This document shows positions 13,801-24,335 of a stretch of 64,000 nucleotides of DNA, one piece after another (the stretch's first letter is position 1; each line of letters starts with the position of its first letter). Under the pieces are notes generated by a model, which was given only the letters and a program-made list of their open reading frames with translations, searched no databases and was not told where the DNA came from. The position numbers and the translations under genes are program-made. Origin of the DNA: Brachypodium distachyon (taxonomy: Eukaryota; Streptophyta; Magnoliopsida; Poales; Poaceae); the NCBI RefSeq assembly GCF_000005505.3, contig NC_016134.3:7484624-7548623 (forward strand). The letters run 5' to 3'.

Positions 13801-14004
13801 CATCCAAAAAATGCCATCCATAATTTAGGCTGGAGGGAGGAGTGAATCTAGCCTCTGAATTGAGCGGAGCAGCAAGTGTACCTGCGGCTTGCCGGGCACG
13901 ACGGTGACGCAGTCCTTGCAGCCCTGCAGCTTCTCGTCGCCGATGAGCGGGCGGGCATGGACGGCCACCTTGACGCAGCAATCCTCGCCGTGCTCCATTG
14001 TCAT
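4811..14004 (-). CDS. KIN4A: Kinesin-4 motor protein, FRA1/BC12-type (KIN-4A)
   Basis: Plus-end-directed microtubule motor of the plant kinesin-4 class; FRA1 and BC12/GDD1 affect cortical microtubule traffic, cellulose order and stem strength. Exons (minus): 14004-13882, 12761-12615, 12270-12121, 12019-11760, 11384-11197, 11106-10982, 10846-10810, 10494-10403, 10275-10165, 10041-9931, 9658-9565, 9462-9350, 8799-8704, 8595-8488, 8410-8294, 8183-8103, 7754-7683, 6949-6856, 6761-6730, 6651-6554, 6455-6360, 6175-5954, 5641-5485, 5275-5120, 5041-4811. They join without a stop into 1036 residues, the length I recall for FRA1/BC12. The N-terminal motor has P-loop TGSGKT (91-96), switch I NNQSSRSH (about 223-230) and switch II DLAGSE (270-275). 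A long coiled coil spans about 410-900, and the basic, tryptophan-rich tail contains [20 protein letters not shown]. The start [10 protein letters not shown] is the only good ATG before the motor; a second ATG lies two codons on. The exon-23 donor is the weakest junction. Confidence 0.93.
9011..9054. repeat. Perfect 15-bp hairpin in a kinesin intron
   Basis: ggtagagtcagcttt at 9011-9025 is followed after 14 nt by its exact reverse complement at 9040-9054. It lies in the intron between kinesin exons 12 and 13. The stem is perfect, but no MITE end or target duplication is visible around it. Confidence 0.7.
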
Positions 14005-14800
14005 CTCGGCGCGCGGGGGCTGCCACCGATCATACAACACCAACAACAACAACGGCAGCAGCAATCCAAGAAGAAGGAACCCCCAACGCGAGCAGTAACC
14101 AACCAACCAAGCAAGAAACAATGGAGAGAGAGAGATGTGTGGTGGGTTTCCCTTGTCGCAGCAAGGGCAATAAGACAAGCGAGGAGGGGAAGTGAAGCAA
14201 AGCAAAGCAGAGGAGTAAAGCGAAGACAAGGATGGATGGCGACCGGTGGCGAGGTGAGTAACAAACAGCAGCGGCCACCGATCAGTCCTCCATCATGGTT
14301 TCTTGGGTTGTACTGCAATCTGAATCACCCCTCTCTCCGTGGGTGGATGTATGGATGCAGTTGGGGGATTCAGATGGAGATGGATTTCTTTCTTTCTTTC
14401 TTTCAGGTGGTGAGTGAGCAAGAGAAGAAAGCAGAGAACTTCTTGACCCAACCCCCACACTCCTACTGCGCAACCAACCACCGCCACTCCTCCCTCCCTC
14501 CCTGATCCAACCGCAAACCGATCTGCCTACAAATGCAGCTGCTGCTCTTGCGCTCCAATCCAGTCCCAGTCCAGCCCTGGGGGCTGGGGGTACTCGGATC
14601 TTGGTGCTTTCTTGGTGTTCTTGGGAGGGAGAGGTGTTTGGTGGTGGGTGGAGTGGAAATGGAAGATGGAGGACGATCGGCCGAGGATGCTGTGCAGTGT
14701 AGGTGGGGGGTGCATGTGTCAATGTGTGTGCGAGGGTCTCTTTATCTTTAATTAATTAAATCCAAATACTATAATTTTGGTTTTCTGCTTTTGGTGAATC
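14005..14800 (-). promoter_or_regulatory. 5' leader and promoter region of the kinesin-4 gene
   Basis: This lies immediately upstream of the kinesin ATG on the minus strand. It is C/T-rich on the coding strand, with a (TTTC)n tract near 14390-14405 and CA/CAA-rich stretches at 14030-14110, as is common in grass 5' leaders. I see no convincing TATA box. The long frames on both strands look like composition artefacts. Confidence 0.4.
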
Positions 14801-16730
14801 TGGGATTGTTACCGGTGCGCGTGTCAGTCAGTCAGTGTGTGTCAACAAGGACACCCCATCTCCTTGGTTGTTAGCCAGCCACCGCACTCCACTAGTTTTT
14901 TGATGGCCCTTGACCGGAATGAAATGGGATGGAATGATTTTAAGCCCCCAGCTACTCTCCCTTCCTTCCTTGTTCATCCATCCACGGCCATTGATTCCGT
15001 TACGTATGTCATGTCTACCCTGGGCGCCTAATTTTGAGCTTCGGAATCTGGATTTAAATGCCAAGGCGTGCTTGCGTCATGGCCGATAATCTCTCCTAGT
15101 TAATACGGTTTTTAATACTGCATGTCCCTGGAATTAACTCGGAGCGCATAATTTCGCTTTGCCGCGTCTATAAATTTAGACCCTTCGTACCATAATTTTT
15201 ATGATTGTTTTAGTACAAATTTAAATAAAACGACGACGGACGGAGCACACTGTACTCCATCTATCGGCGGCGGGTGGAATACGCTTCAGCTACAGTTGCA
15301 CCCGGCAGCATCTGGAGTCACCGGTTTAGTTATCTACTCTACTCTGTGTGTGTGTGTATTCCTTGGGTTCAGAGCCTGTCAGGAAATGAGCAAGGGACAG
15401 TCAGAGGATAAAAATACTGGACTAGTACGTGGAGAAGACAAGCTGCAAAGTGTCAAAGCAAGCAGAGCACGGATGGGGAGTAAAGAATTGGGCCACTTCC
15501 TCGCCGCGCGCTCTCTTCCCCTCGTGTCGCCAGATCCATCAAAATTAGGGATGGATCATGCATGGGAGAGGGTACACAATTGTTTTTTCCATGTCTTTTA
15601 TATATAAGAGGTTTAGATTGATGCTACCATTACAGGTAGGTAGCCCATCAAAATTAGGATCCGGATCACCCTTATTTACAACGAATATCCTGAGACGCTC
15701 GGTTAGTGGTTGTAGTGAGGAACAAGCAAAAAAAAAAGGATGCATAATATTAATGTTATGTTCTCACTTGCCACCATATTGCAAGTGATACATATTATAT
15801 CAATGCGTGAAATTAATGTTCATATTACGAGCCAGTTGATCGTACGGTCATTTGTACGGATTCAATAGATTGATGTACTTCTTCCGTCCCAAAATAAGTG
15901 ACGTGGATTTGTATCAACGGTATCTATTTTGGGACGGATGGAGTATGTGAATTTCAGTCACTACGACCCCTTGATCATTTGTAGCAAGTACAAAACAAAG
16001 AAAATTAACATATATACATAACATGGTGTTGAGAAATACTCGTGATGTGGGCTGCGAAGAGAAGATCTTTTGAAGTCGGTGCAGTCCAATCATGTGCAAG
16101 AACCCACTTCGTATCAGGGTTCTAACAAAAGGAAATTTGATTTTGAACATGTGTGAATGAGAACGAAAATCCTAGGCTAGCCTCCATTGAGAAGAGAGGA
16201 AAAGGAAATGAAAAACCAAAGAAGAAGTAAAGGCGAAGAAGCTTGAAGGAAAAAACTTGTCATCAAGCAGAGAGAGTTTCTCGCAAGGAAATGAAGTTCA
16301 GATACATCTCCTTGTCCCCTTGAAGCTATGATTCCACCATATTTTGGTGGGATTGTTCCATCCCTAACTCTTGTACCTCCAAAACTTTTTTGCGAAAAAT
16401 ACAGTCGATTTACTTCACTCGATTGGAAGAAAAACACTGTACAATGGGTTCCAAGATGGATCCCAAGAGGAAACAAAAAGGGGGAGCAAGAAAGGAAAAA
16501 GGAACCAAAAGCAGGGCCTAATATCTCGGGTCGGTGGAGCATCCCCAAATCTGCCCCAAAACTTGATGTATATGAGAGAGCCTTAGTGCATGATAACTTG
16601 TTGTACCCACATTTACTACTGGTAGTGGAAGAAAATTTGGGTGGGTTTAGCATGTGTTTTTAACCCTGATTTGTTTGATTTTTCACGTGAAATCTAGTAC
16701 TCGTATATATGTTTTGGTCTTGCTACTGCA
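14800..16730. other. Intergenic region without a recognisable gene
   Basis: No supported gene. A 66-bp Stowaway-like MITE lies at 15878-15943. The A-rich plus-strand frame at 16328-16663 has no recognisable domain. The sequence from about 16330 may belong to the degraded LTR-element remnant that follows. Confidence 0.4.
15878..15943. mobile_element. Very short Stowaway-type MITE
   Basis: The left end cttcttccgtcccaaaata is matched by the inverted right end ending gggacggatggag. TA dinucleotides at 15876-15877 and 15944-15945 form the expected target duplication. At 66 bp it is shorter than usual, so it is probably an internally deleted copy. Confidence 0.75.
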
Positions 16731-16739
16731 GTTCAAAAT

Positions 16740-17230
16740 GGGCTTGTTACTCTTCGAGTTGTTGGGGACTCCTAGAAGATCACATCATGAGCATCTATTC
16801 TCCATGGATTTGCTCCGGTGAAGTTTGTAAAGGTTCGAAAGTCACCTCAAGATTACCACCTAGTGATTGAGATCCTATTCGGTTTGGGAAAGTTCAAGGA
16901 GATTGGATGTGCCAACCAAGGCTATTCGGGAAACCTCTTGTGGTGCCCGCACCCCTTTAACGGTGGTTAGGTTCCTCTCAAGGAAGTAGACATCGGGATA
17001 AATCGTGTCTCCTTCGAGTTCATCGGTTATCTCTTTACCCGAGCTTATTACTTCGTGTTATTATCTTGTTTGTATCCTTGCTATAGCTTGATAAGCATCA
17101 TATAGGATTGTTCATCTAGTTGCATTTAGCAAACTCTTTATTCCACGGTGTCTATTTGCAAGTAAATGGTGAAAGAACTTGTTGTTGCCTATTCACCCCC
17201 TCTAGCCAACCATCTCGATCCCTCAACGTT
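16740..17230. mobile_element. Probable LTR-retrotransposon (copia-like) LTR remnant
   Basis: The segment resembles the R/U5 part of Triticeae copia LTRs. It has repeated ttgtttgtatccttg / catcatataggattg text, a run of T-rich and tta-rich sequence, and the ending ttgcctattcaccccctcta that I associate with the LTR end just before a primer-binding site. No opposite LTR or coding domain was found nearby. The assignment rests on recalled sequence style only. Confidence 0.35.
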
Positions 17231-17418
17231 CAAATTGCTTCTTCTTTTTCTATCTAGCGGTTTTGGTCTATTTGAGTGCTACTATTCCCAAGACTTACAA
17301 TTAGAAAGACTTATAGTTCACGATCCACTAATAAAAATAGGGTTCACATAAGTGGCAGGGAGTGTTTTACATTATTTTTCTATGAGAATTACTAAAAATA
17401 TATAATATAAATATAGTA

Positions 17419-17647
17419 CTTCCTAATTAATTGGCGCCGGAAATTTCGCAAAAAAAAGGCTTGCTATTTTCTAAAATTGACCTTTACTCCACGTTCTACC
17501 AGAACTTTTGCAAAAAAAAAACTGTAGTTTTTCGAAATCAACGCACCGTCCACGTTCATTGAAGATGTGTGCTGCAGGTTGATGTCGTAAAATAATAGGG
17601 ATTTTTTTGCAAAATGGCTGACGCCGATTAATTGAGAACGGAGGGAG
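17419..17647. mobile_element. Stowaway-type MITE
   Basis: The left end cttcctaattaattggcg and the right end, whose reverse complement begins ctccctccgttctcaatta and then atcggcgtc, are inverted copies. TA duplications flank at 17417-17418 and 17648-17649. Length is 229 bp, with no coding capacity. Confidence 0.75.
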
Positions 17648-17819
17648 TACTCTTCATTCAATAATTGTGGACAAATTAACATACAATCTCCGTCACTCAA
17701 TTTTGGGTGATGTGTCGATGCCAATAAAGTTGGACGCGTGTTTGCGAGGGTAATTTTATTTACTGTCAACGGTGGGTGCGACTGTGCCAGTTGGGTCATC
17801 AATTTGAATGACACTTCCA

Positions 17820-18757
17820 CTTAATTAAGATATGCAATGCAGCACATTTTTTTACTTTTATAAAAAAGGTGTACTCCAGCAGAGTCCTAACTAGGCAAAA
17901 CATGACATATTAACACAGGACTACAGAACAAATCTTGTGATGTTTACCGACCGGCTACCCCATCATCTACCACAATCGCACTATTATTACCCCACTACAA
18001 CCGTAACAGAAGAGAGGACAGTACATGCAATCCATGCTTAGTTAGACCGAAATAGCCCCTAAAAATAGAGTTACCAAAATAGAAAGCATAGATGGTAACA
18101 CTCCATGTGAAGTCAAGTCTCTCCTGACACAGATCGGAGGGAGAAAGATGTTGTAGGGTCAAGATCTAAGACCCACTTTTTTCTTCTTCCATGGCTGCGC
18201 ACGTCATGGGGGAACAATAGTAGTACTGAGTGGGAATTGGAGTTAGCTGGGGTGTCAATTCTAATTATAGGCGTGGATGCGTAGATGTGGGGGGTTAAAC
18301 GGATTTGGTCATGGCTGATGCCAACTCTTTACCTCTCTCTCTCGCGCGCGCGCGATAACAGTGACTCCACGCATAGTTTAGTTTAGTTTAATTACGCCAT
18401 CAGCTGGCCCTGTCACACTGTTATTATATTTGTTTGTTAATTTGTTAAAAGTGCTTTCTTTCATGTCAGCCTATATATATATATATTATCAGACGGTAGT
18501 TAGCCAATCTCATGTGGCTTCAGCGACAATTTATTTGTTTTCTTCTTCTTTGGCGGTGCTCTTCCTTTTTCTTCCTATTCACATATGACACATTGCTCTG
18601 CTAGCTTGTGATGAACCTTAGGTATATAGGGTGGGGGCACGTACACGAGACTCTAATGCAAATCCTACCATTTGGAAATACAGGCGTGATTTGAAGGAAA
18701 ACCAGCGAACTAGGGAGACCAATTATTCCCCATTGTTCCTCCGCCCACGGTCCTCTA
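17820..18757. other. Intergenic region with simple repeats
   Basis: I see no gene. It contains a ctctctctcgcgcgcgcgcg tract near 18336-18353 and a short (TA)n run near 18473-18486. Confidence 0.5.
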
Positions 18758-18758
18758 A

Positions 18759-19894
18759 GGGCAACTCCAGAGGGGCGATCCAAACGGACCATTTTTTGCG
18801 TCCGGTTTGGTCCGTTGGGTCGCGCGATGAGCAGAAAAGGCCCCTAGCCCGGCTCTCGTCCGTTTGGGTCGAGCCGCATGTCTAACGAGAGACGGAAATT
18901 GAGAATATTTTTTTTAAAGAAGAACACGACATGAACTCTGAAAATTTGCTTCATTTCATAGATACGAAAAAAGGCCCTAGAGCGGCCTTCGTCCTCCTAC
19001 ACCAGGAGGGGAATGATGGTTATATCAGAATGGGTTGTGAACCACTTATAAAAACTAAATTTCTAAAATGGTTCATGACCCATCTCAGTGTAACCAGCTT
19101 TCCACTCCCGGAAGCTACTGATCGTCCTCATCGGTGCCGGAGAACCGAAGTGCGGCGCCACGTCCTTGTCGGCTTGCCAGGCCCGCCGTTTTATTTCGAA
19201 CGCACGGTCTGCCTCTATCCCTCGAGCGACTCCGCGTCGTCCAAGCCCTTCCTGCAGGCGTCATGCCCCGACAAGGCCTTCATCGCGAGGAAGACGAGGC
19301 GCTGCTCCTCTTCCTCGAGAGGCCCAAGAGCCCGGAACTCAACATAGGGGGCTTGCTCCTCCATCACCTCCGCCTCTGGCGCCGCCACTCCTTTCTCCTC
19401 CATCACCTCGTGCCGGTACTTCTTCCTCCCGGCGGACCTTGGGCATCCGGACGCCGTGCCTCTTGCGACGCCCTCCGGATCGACGGCTGGCGGCAGCGTT
19501 CGTACTGAACACCGACAAAGGAGACGCGACGGATCCATGTCGCCGGCGCGAAGCTAGGGTTTCGATGGGGCGAGTGGGGTATGTGGTGGGGTGGGGGAAT
19601 GGGGTCGACTCGGTCCCATTTAAAAAGAACCCCGGGGGGTGGGTTGTTGGGCCACTGGCAGGTGGCCCCGGGAATGCGAAAGGGTTTTGACCCGCGCAGA
19701 CCAACCGGACCATGCGGCGCTTCGTTGCGTGTCTGTGAAAACGCAAACCCGCCCCAGATTTGAAACTAGAATGGGTCGACGCGGATCAAAATCCGGACCG
19801 CCACGCAAATGGATCATCCTGCTGGGCGACGCGTTTTTGTCCGTTTCAGACGAAACGGACCGCGCAGGTCCATTTCGGTCGCCCGGAGTTGCCC
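18759..19894. mobile_element. PIF/Harbinger-type non-autonomous element, about 1.14 kb
   Basis: The left end reads gggcaactccagaggggcga; the reverse complement of the right end reads gggcaactccgggcgacc. Both ends are flanked by TAA (18756-18758 and 19895-19897), the 3-bp TWA target duplication typical of PIF/Harbinger. The inside is GC-rich with no transposase I can recognise. A minus-strand frame (19538-19215) with acidic, alanine-rich content could be a remnant of element ORF1 or a captured fragment. The family of ends beginning GGGCAACTCC is familiar from grass genomes. Confidence 0.7.
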
Positions 19895-20472
19895 TAATGT
19901 TTGCATGGACGGGCATCCGGGGCTCTCAATATTCGTATTCCTACCAGCTAGCTAGCTAGTAGTACTAGTAATACTCCTACGTTGGTAGCTAAGCTAGCTG
20001 TCTGTCTGGCTGGAACGATGAAGATTCGTTGAAAGGCGGCACACACGCAGACGCACGCGGACGCGGTAGAAGAGAATTAAGGAGCAAGCAAGGAATAAAA
20101 TCGCATGTGGGAGGGTAGCACCGTAGCAGTTGCAGTAAGTAGCAAAACCCCAAAACACACTCAACACACACCCGGCCTGCAACCACTGTTAGCTGTAGCA
20201 AATGGTCGTAGTGCGAACCTGTACACAGCGCATCTCGCATTGCACGCACATGAATGCCCACACGCACATGCGAGGCTGGATGGTTCGCTTCGCTCCTTCC
20301 TTCCTTTACCTTGGTTCGTGTTCCCTCCCGGCACAAGTCACCTCCCCGGTCCAATCCGGTCCATCCATCGGATTCTCGATCCTTCGCAGCTGGCAGGGCT
20401 CCGGGCTCGTACGTTGCTTTTGCCGAGTCAGTAAAGGCATTTGATCTATGCATGACGCAGATCTCGATCGAC

Positions 20473-20507
<35 letters not shown>

Positions 20508-22970
20508 TGGTGTTGGATCCAATGGAAGAAGAAAAAGAGAGTGAAGAGACGCAAGTGTACGTACGTGCCCACACTCGTAAAGGGCAATTGACCGCGGAAA
20601 CTTCCTCGCTATCGACCGATGCTGCAGCCTAAGCAATCTCAAGTTTGATCTTCCCAACAGCCATTCGAACAGATGGAAATCAGGAGAAACAAAGGAACAC
20701 GAATATGGCACGGCCGGCGGCACCACAGCAATACGCTTAATGAGCGTGATCCATCGACGCGGACCAACTTGAGAACAGTTGTTTGAACGATTTCGTGTGC
20801 GGCAGCTAGCGTAGGTCCAACGAGACCGACTCGGGTCGCGCGTTGCGGAGGCAGATTGTATGCGACGATTTAATGGAGGCGGCAACCCTGCAGGTTCAAT
20901 TCAGCAAGAGTACCGTACATAGCGCCTAATTTGTTTAGAAAATCTCTGCTTAACTAATTGACATGTACATGCATCAATTATTGATGCATTAACTAATTGC
21001 GCCATCCGGACTCTCCTAGCGGGCCATTTGTATTGTGCTGATATGACATACAATTAACGAGGAAACCGTTTCTTGTGCTAGCAACTGTCTTGTTACGCAA
21101 ACCAAGCACAGATGCATTGAACCTCTCACGAAGCTATTAAATATTTGCTATTTTAATACAGCGTTAAGAGAAAACATAAAGGAGAATTCACTTTTCGGTT
21201 TTTTTAGATCGACCCCCCCTTTCCATTATACACTTTTCAGTTTGTATATGCTACATCTACTTCCTATTTATTTTGCGGTAAAAAGATACTCTGTTTTTAT
21301 CTGTCTGTAGCAAGATATGTAGTAACTGTTTTGGGTATGAAATTGTGTCCACATTAGAGAGACTACTAAAGAAAGACTACTTTTAATTTCTTAGAATCGG
21401 CCACTTCAACCGTAGCCATATATGTAACTATCACATCTTTTCTTTTCCTTTCCTTTTAGTAGTATGTTTATTTTAAGATTGGTGTGTGCAGCACATTCTT
21501 CTCAAACAACTCTATTTTGCTGTCCTTTGCGAAAGCAGTCAAACCACACATTTGTTAAGTGTACCTCGTAGACTCATTTCTCCCGGCAGGTTATAGTACT
21601 GGCTGAATCCAGGACGGAATACAATAATTAAGCCAAGGTTTGTGAAATCTTTTTTTCTAATTTGGGTCAAGTTTGTGTCATTAGAAATTATAACTATACC
21701 AATTTAGAAACTTAAGCCCATGTCCCCTCTACTATAAGAATAATTGAGCATATATACATAGTCCTACCACGAAACAATCAATGCCCAACAAGGATTTGGA
21801 TCAGATTTTAATGAACCTTTGAATATCAGTCCACACGACGACTAAATTCATGTGTAGTGCATGCGGCACCGACTGTTTGCACGGCACTTTGATTTTATTT
21901 CTTACCAACTCTCTCTGTCCGTAAATAGGATGATGGCTTTTTAGTATGGTCATTACTCTCCAATACTAATACTTTAGTTGTCATTACTTATCATGAATAC
22001 GACTAGTTAAGATATCGAAACATTTTTTTCATGTCAAGTTTCATGATATTATTCTTACATGATCGACTATTTTTTACACATGTACGAAAGTCAACTTGCA
22101 GAAATTTAGTTGTTCATAGTTTACGGCGTCCTCTATTTACTAACAGAGATAACATATCAGTGCAAGGACGGTGTGCTCCTCAAAGTCGTAGATAGGCCAA
22201 TCTAGAAAATTATGCTATGAAATCCTAATGTACACCTGCCAACTTCCTTATATGTATAAAAACTGTAACTTGATAATAGTCTAATTTACACCAATATCCC
22301 TCGAAGCTAACCCTAACTAAGTTAAGCATCTACCATACAAATTCCAAATAAAAAGAAATACCAATCCGACCAGATGAATATGTTGGATGTATCAAAAATT
22401 GTTAAGAAAAAATTCTAGTCAACAAAAACTCTATTAGTATATTGATTATGTGACATAATATCGATGTACATACAGATTTAAAATTGCTTAGTTATAATTG
22501 TGATTTTTCTCGTAAACTACATACAAACAGGATCATATATTGTTCAAAACACTGTTTAATCCAACTGGAATATCAACTTCAAAACTCCTTTGCGCTCCAA
22601 GTAGGTAGGACCGAAAGACAATAGAAGTACCATTATAGATCGAAGAAGAAAACGTAGTAGTATAACTTTTCCTATGTGAACAAACAAAACGAGACCTGCT
22701 GCTGCTGGATATACGGCCTGGTCTTTTATTTTCTTTTAGTCGAATAGATATCCTCCATGTTGGTGTTTAGAAACCGTGTGCTTGGTTTCAAGCACTTTAC
22801 ACCAATTCTTTACGAATAGAGTAAACTACTCCGTACTACTAATTGAATATTTCCAGATCGAGCTGTTTGGATGTCCCCTTCGCAGAGCAGAGCAGCAACA
22901 TCCATACTCCATCAGAATCACCGACGCGACGCACCTGCTTATGATTTGTGTAAAGTTAATCCAAGCATAT
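19895..22970. other. Long intergenic stretch without a recognisable gene
   Basis: I find no supported gene. The 298-codon minus frame at 20885-19989 is interrupted by a translated CTTT microsatellite (Lys/Glu/Arg repeats) and has no domain. From 20900 to 22970 the sequence is AT-rich, with many short stops in all frames and no clear terminal repeats. Confidence 0.5.
20473..20508. repeat. (CTTT)9 microsatellite
   Basis: Nine uninterrupted CTTT units. Confidence 0.95.
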
Positions 22971-23400
22971 AGGGCTGGACAAGCTTAACGAGTGATGGAA
23001 TGGTCGATTTGTTTAGCTCGTGCTAGCCAAGCCTGCCAATCAGCCATTTTGGCTTACTAATCCTAACGAGTTTGACGAGTGTGCGAACAAGTTTCGGCTT
23101 ATTAAGGGTGTTGTTATTCTTTTAGATAACCTGTAAATTGATCAGCCCATCCCCAAAGGCTTTGGACTGTCAAACTGCAACAGCCCAGCCCTCTCTAGAA
23201 ATTTCTTTTCCTATTCCACTCTCCTCCTCCCGTCTTATTATTGAGTCCTCGTAAAGCTACAAGAGCCACACGAAGCCCTATCATGTTCAGTCTTAACAAG
23301 CCGATCCGACTAAAAGTTTCGTATCTTGACAAGCTCAACGGTTACGAGCTAATCGATCATCAGCTTAACGAGCACGACCTTTAACGAGTTCTTAGCACGC
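22971..23400. mobile_element. hAT-like remnant rich in TTAACGAG motifs
   Basis: The sequence opens with agggctggacaagcttaacg and carries several scattered taacgag or gctcgt units up to cttaacgagcacgacctttaa near 23363-23390. Subterminal repetition of a short palindrome-prone motif next to an AGGGC-type end is typical of plant hAT elements. The right border and an 8-bp duplication are not certain. Related patches lie at about 40000-40150 and 48205-48340. Confidence 0.4.
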
Positions 23401-23634
23401 CAGACGATTGAAAGTTTCAGCTCGGAGCTGGCGGCGTGCAGGCTAGCCCTCCACAACCTGCACCTGACCGGTGCAGGTGAAGGTGGAGATGTCGGAGGAG
23501 AAGCGCTGGTTGCCATGGCAAGGCAGAAGCAACCGCAGGAGATGCCATGGGCACTGCCGCCAGATTGCCAGACGCCGTCACCGCCGGAGGTGATCTGCTT
23601 GCACTCCGATTCCAAGTAGATCACCCAGTGTGTA

Positions 23635-23738
23635 CTACCTCCTATCCTAAGTCATTGTTTTACTACAAATTTGAACTAAAATAACGAAGACAATTTAGGA
23701 TTATCGGAATAGTAGTTATCCCTCTCAAATCAGAGGGA
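23635..23738. mobile_element. Stowaway-type MITE remnant
   Basis: It starts ctacctcctatcctaagtca after a TA. It contains an inverted partner caatttaggattatcggaat, and a gagggagta end follows at about 23730-23738. The ends match imperfectly, so borders are approximate. Confidence 0.5.
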
Positions 23739-23739
23739 G

Positions 23740-24335
23740 TATTAGTTATACATATCAAATCCAAAAACAAGATTACAAGGGCTAATTTGTAGATATTTCG
23801 TACTCCCTCCAACACTTGGATCAGAAGGAATACAAAACACCTCACTTTTATATGAACTGAAAACACTTGTCAGGAAAACACTTCAGGGTGAACACCCAAT
23901 GCACTTATGACTAAAACTAAAAATACAATGGTCAAGGCCTGCTGAGACTTGCTGCAGCCACCCGGTATATATCGGTGGTCCCACAGAGTAGGCAACAGAA
24001 AGGGAAGGAAAAGGATGAAACACTTGTGCTTTGAGGCAGCCTTCAAAAGACAGTACAGTCATGCATGATTTTACGTCTTCCAGTTATTTCAGCAGACGAA
24101 ACAGCACTCAGGCAGGGAAGGAATAAGTACCATCATAAGAAAGAGAGATAGTTAGCTTCAGTAACAACCTGATGCCAACTTGGACAAAATAACCAATCCA
24201 TGCAAATAAAACAGCCAATCCATTCAAAGCCTAAAACACCTAGTTCCACTACCGCCACAAGCTAAATCTCAAATGAACCAAGTCGTTTTCAGTCTAGACA
24301 AGACATATATGGTGCAAAAATTGTTGACGGTCTGC
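23740..24335 (-). other. 3' flank of the PABP gene
   Basis: This follows the PABP stop codon and probably holds its 3' untranslated region. A further CTCCCTCC-like MITE scrap is visible near 23800-23820. I cannot place the poly(A) site. Confidence 0.4.

Noticed and set aside
19989..20885. 298-codon minus-strand ORF
   Set aside because: Contains a translated CTTT microsatellite (Lys/Glu/Arg repeats), no domain, no splice signals and no conservation cue.
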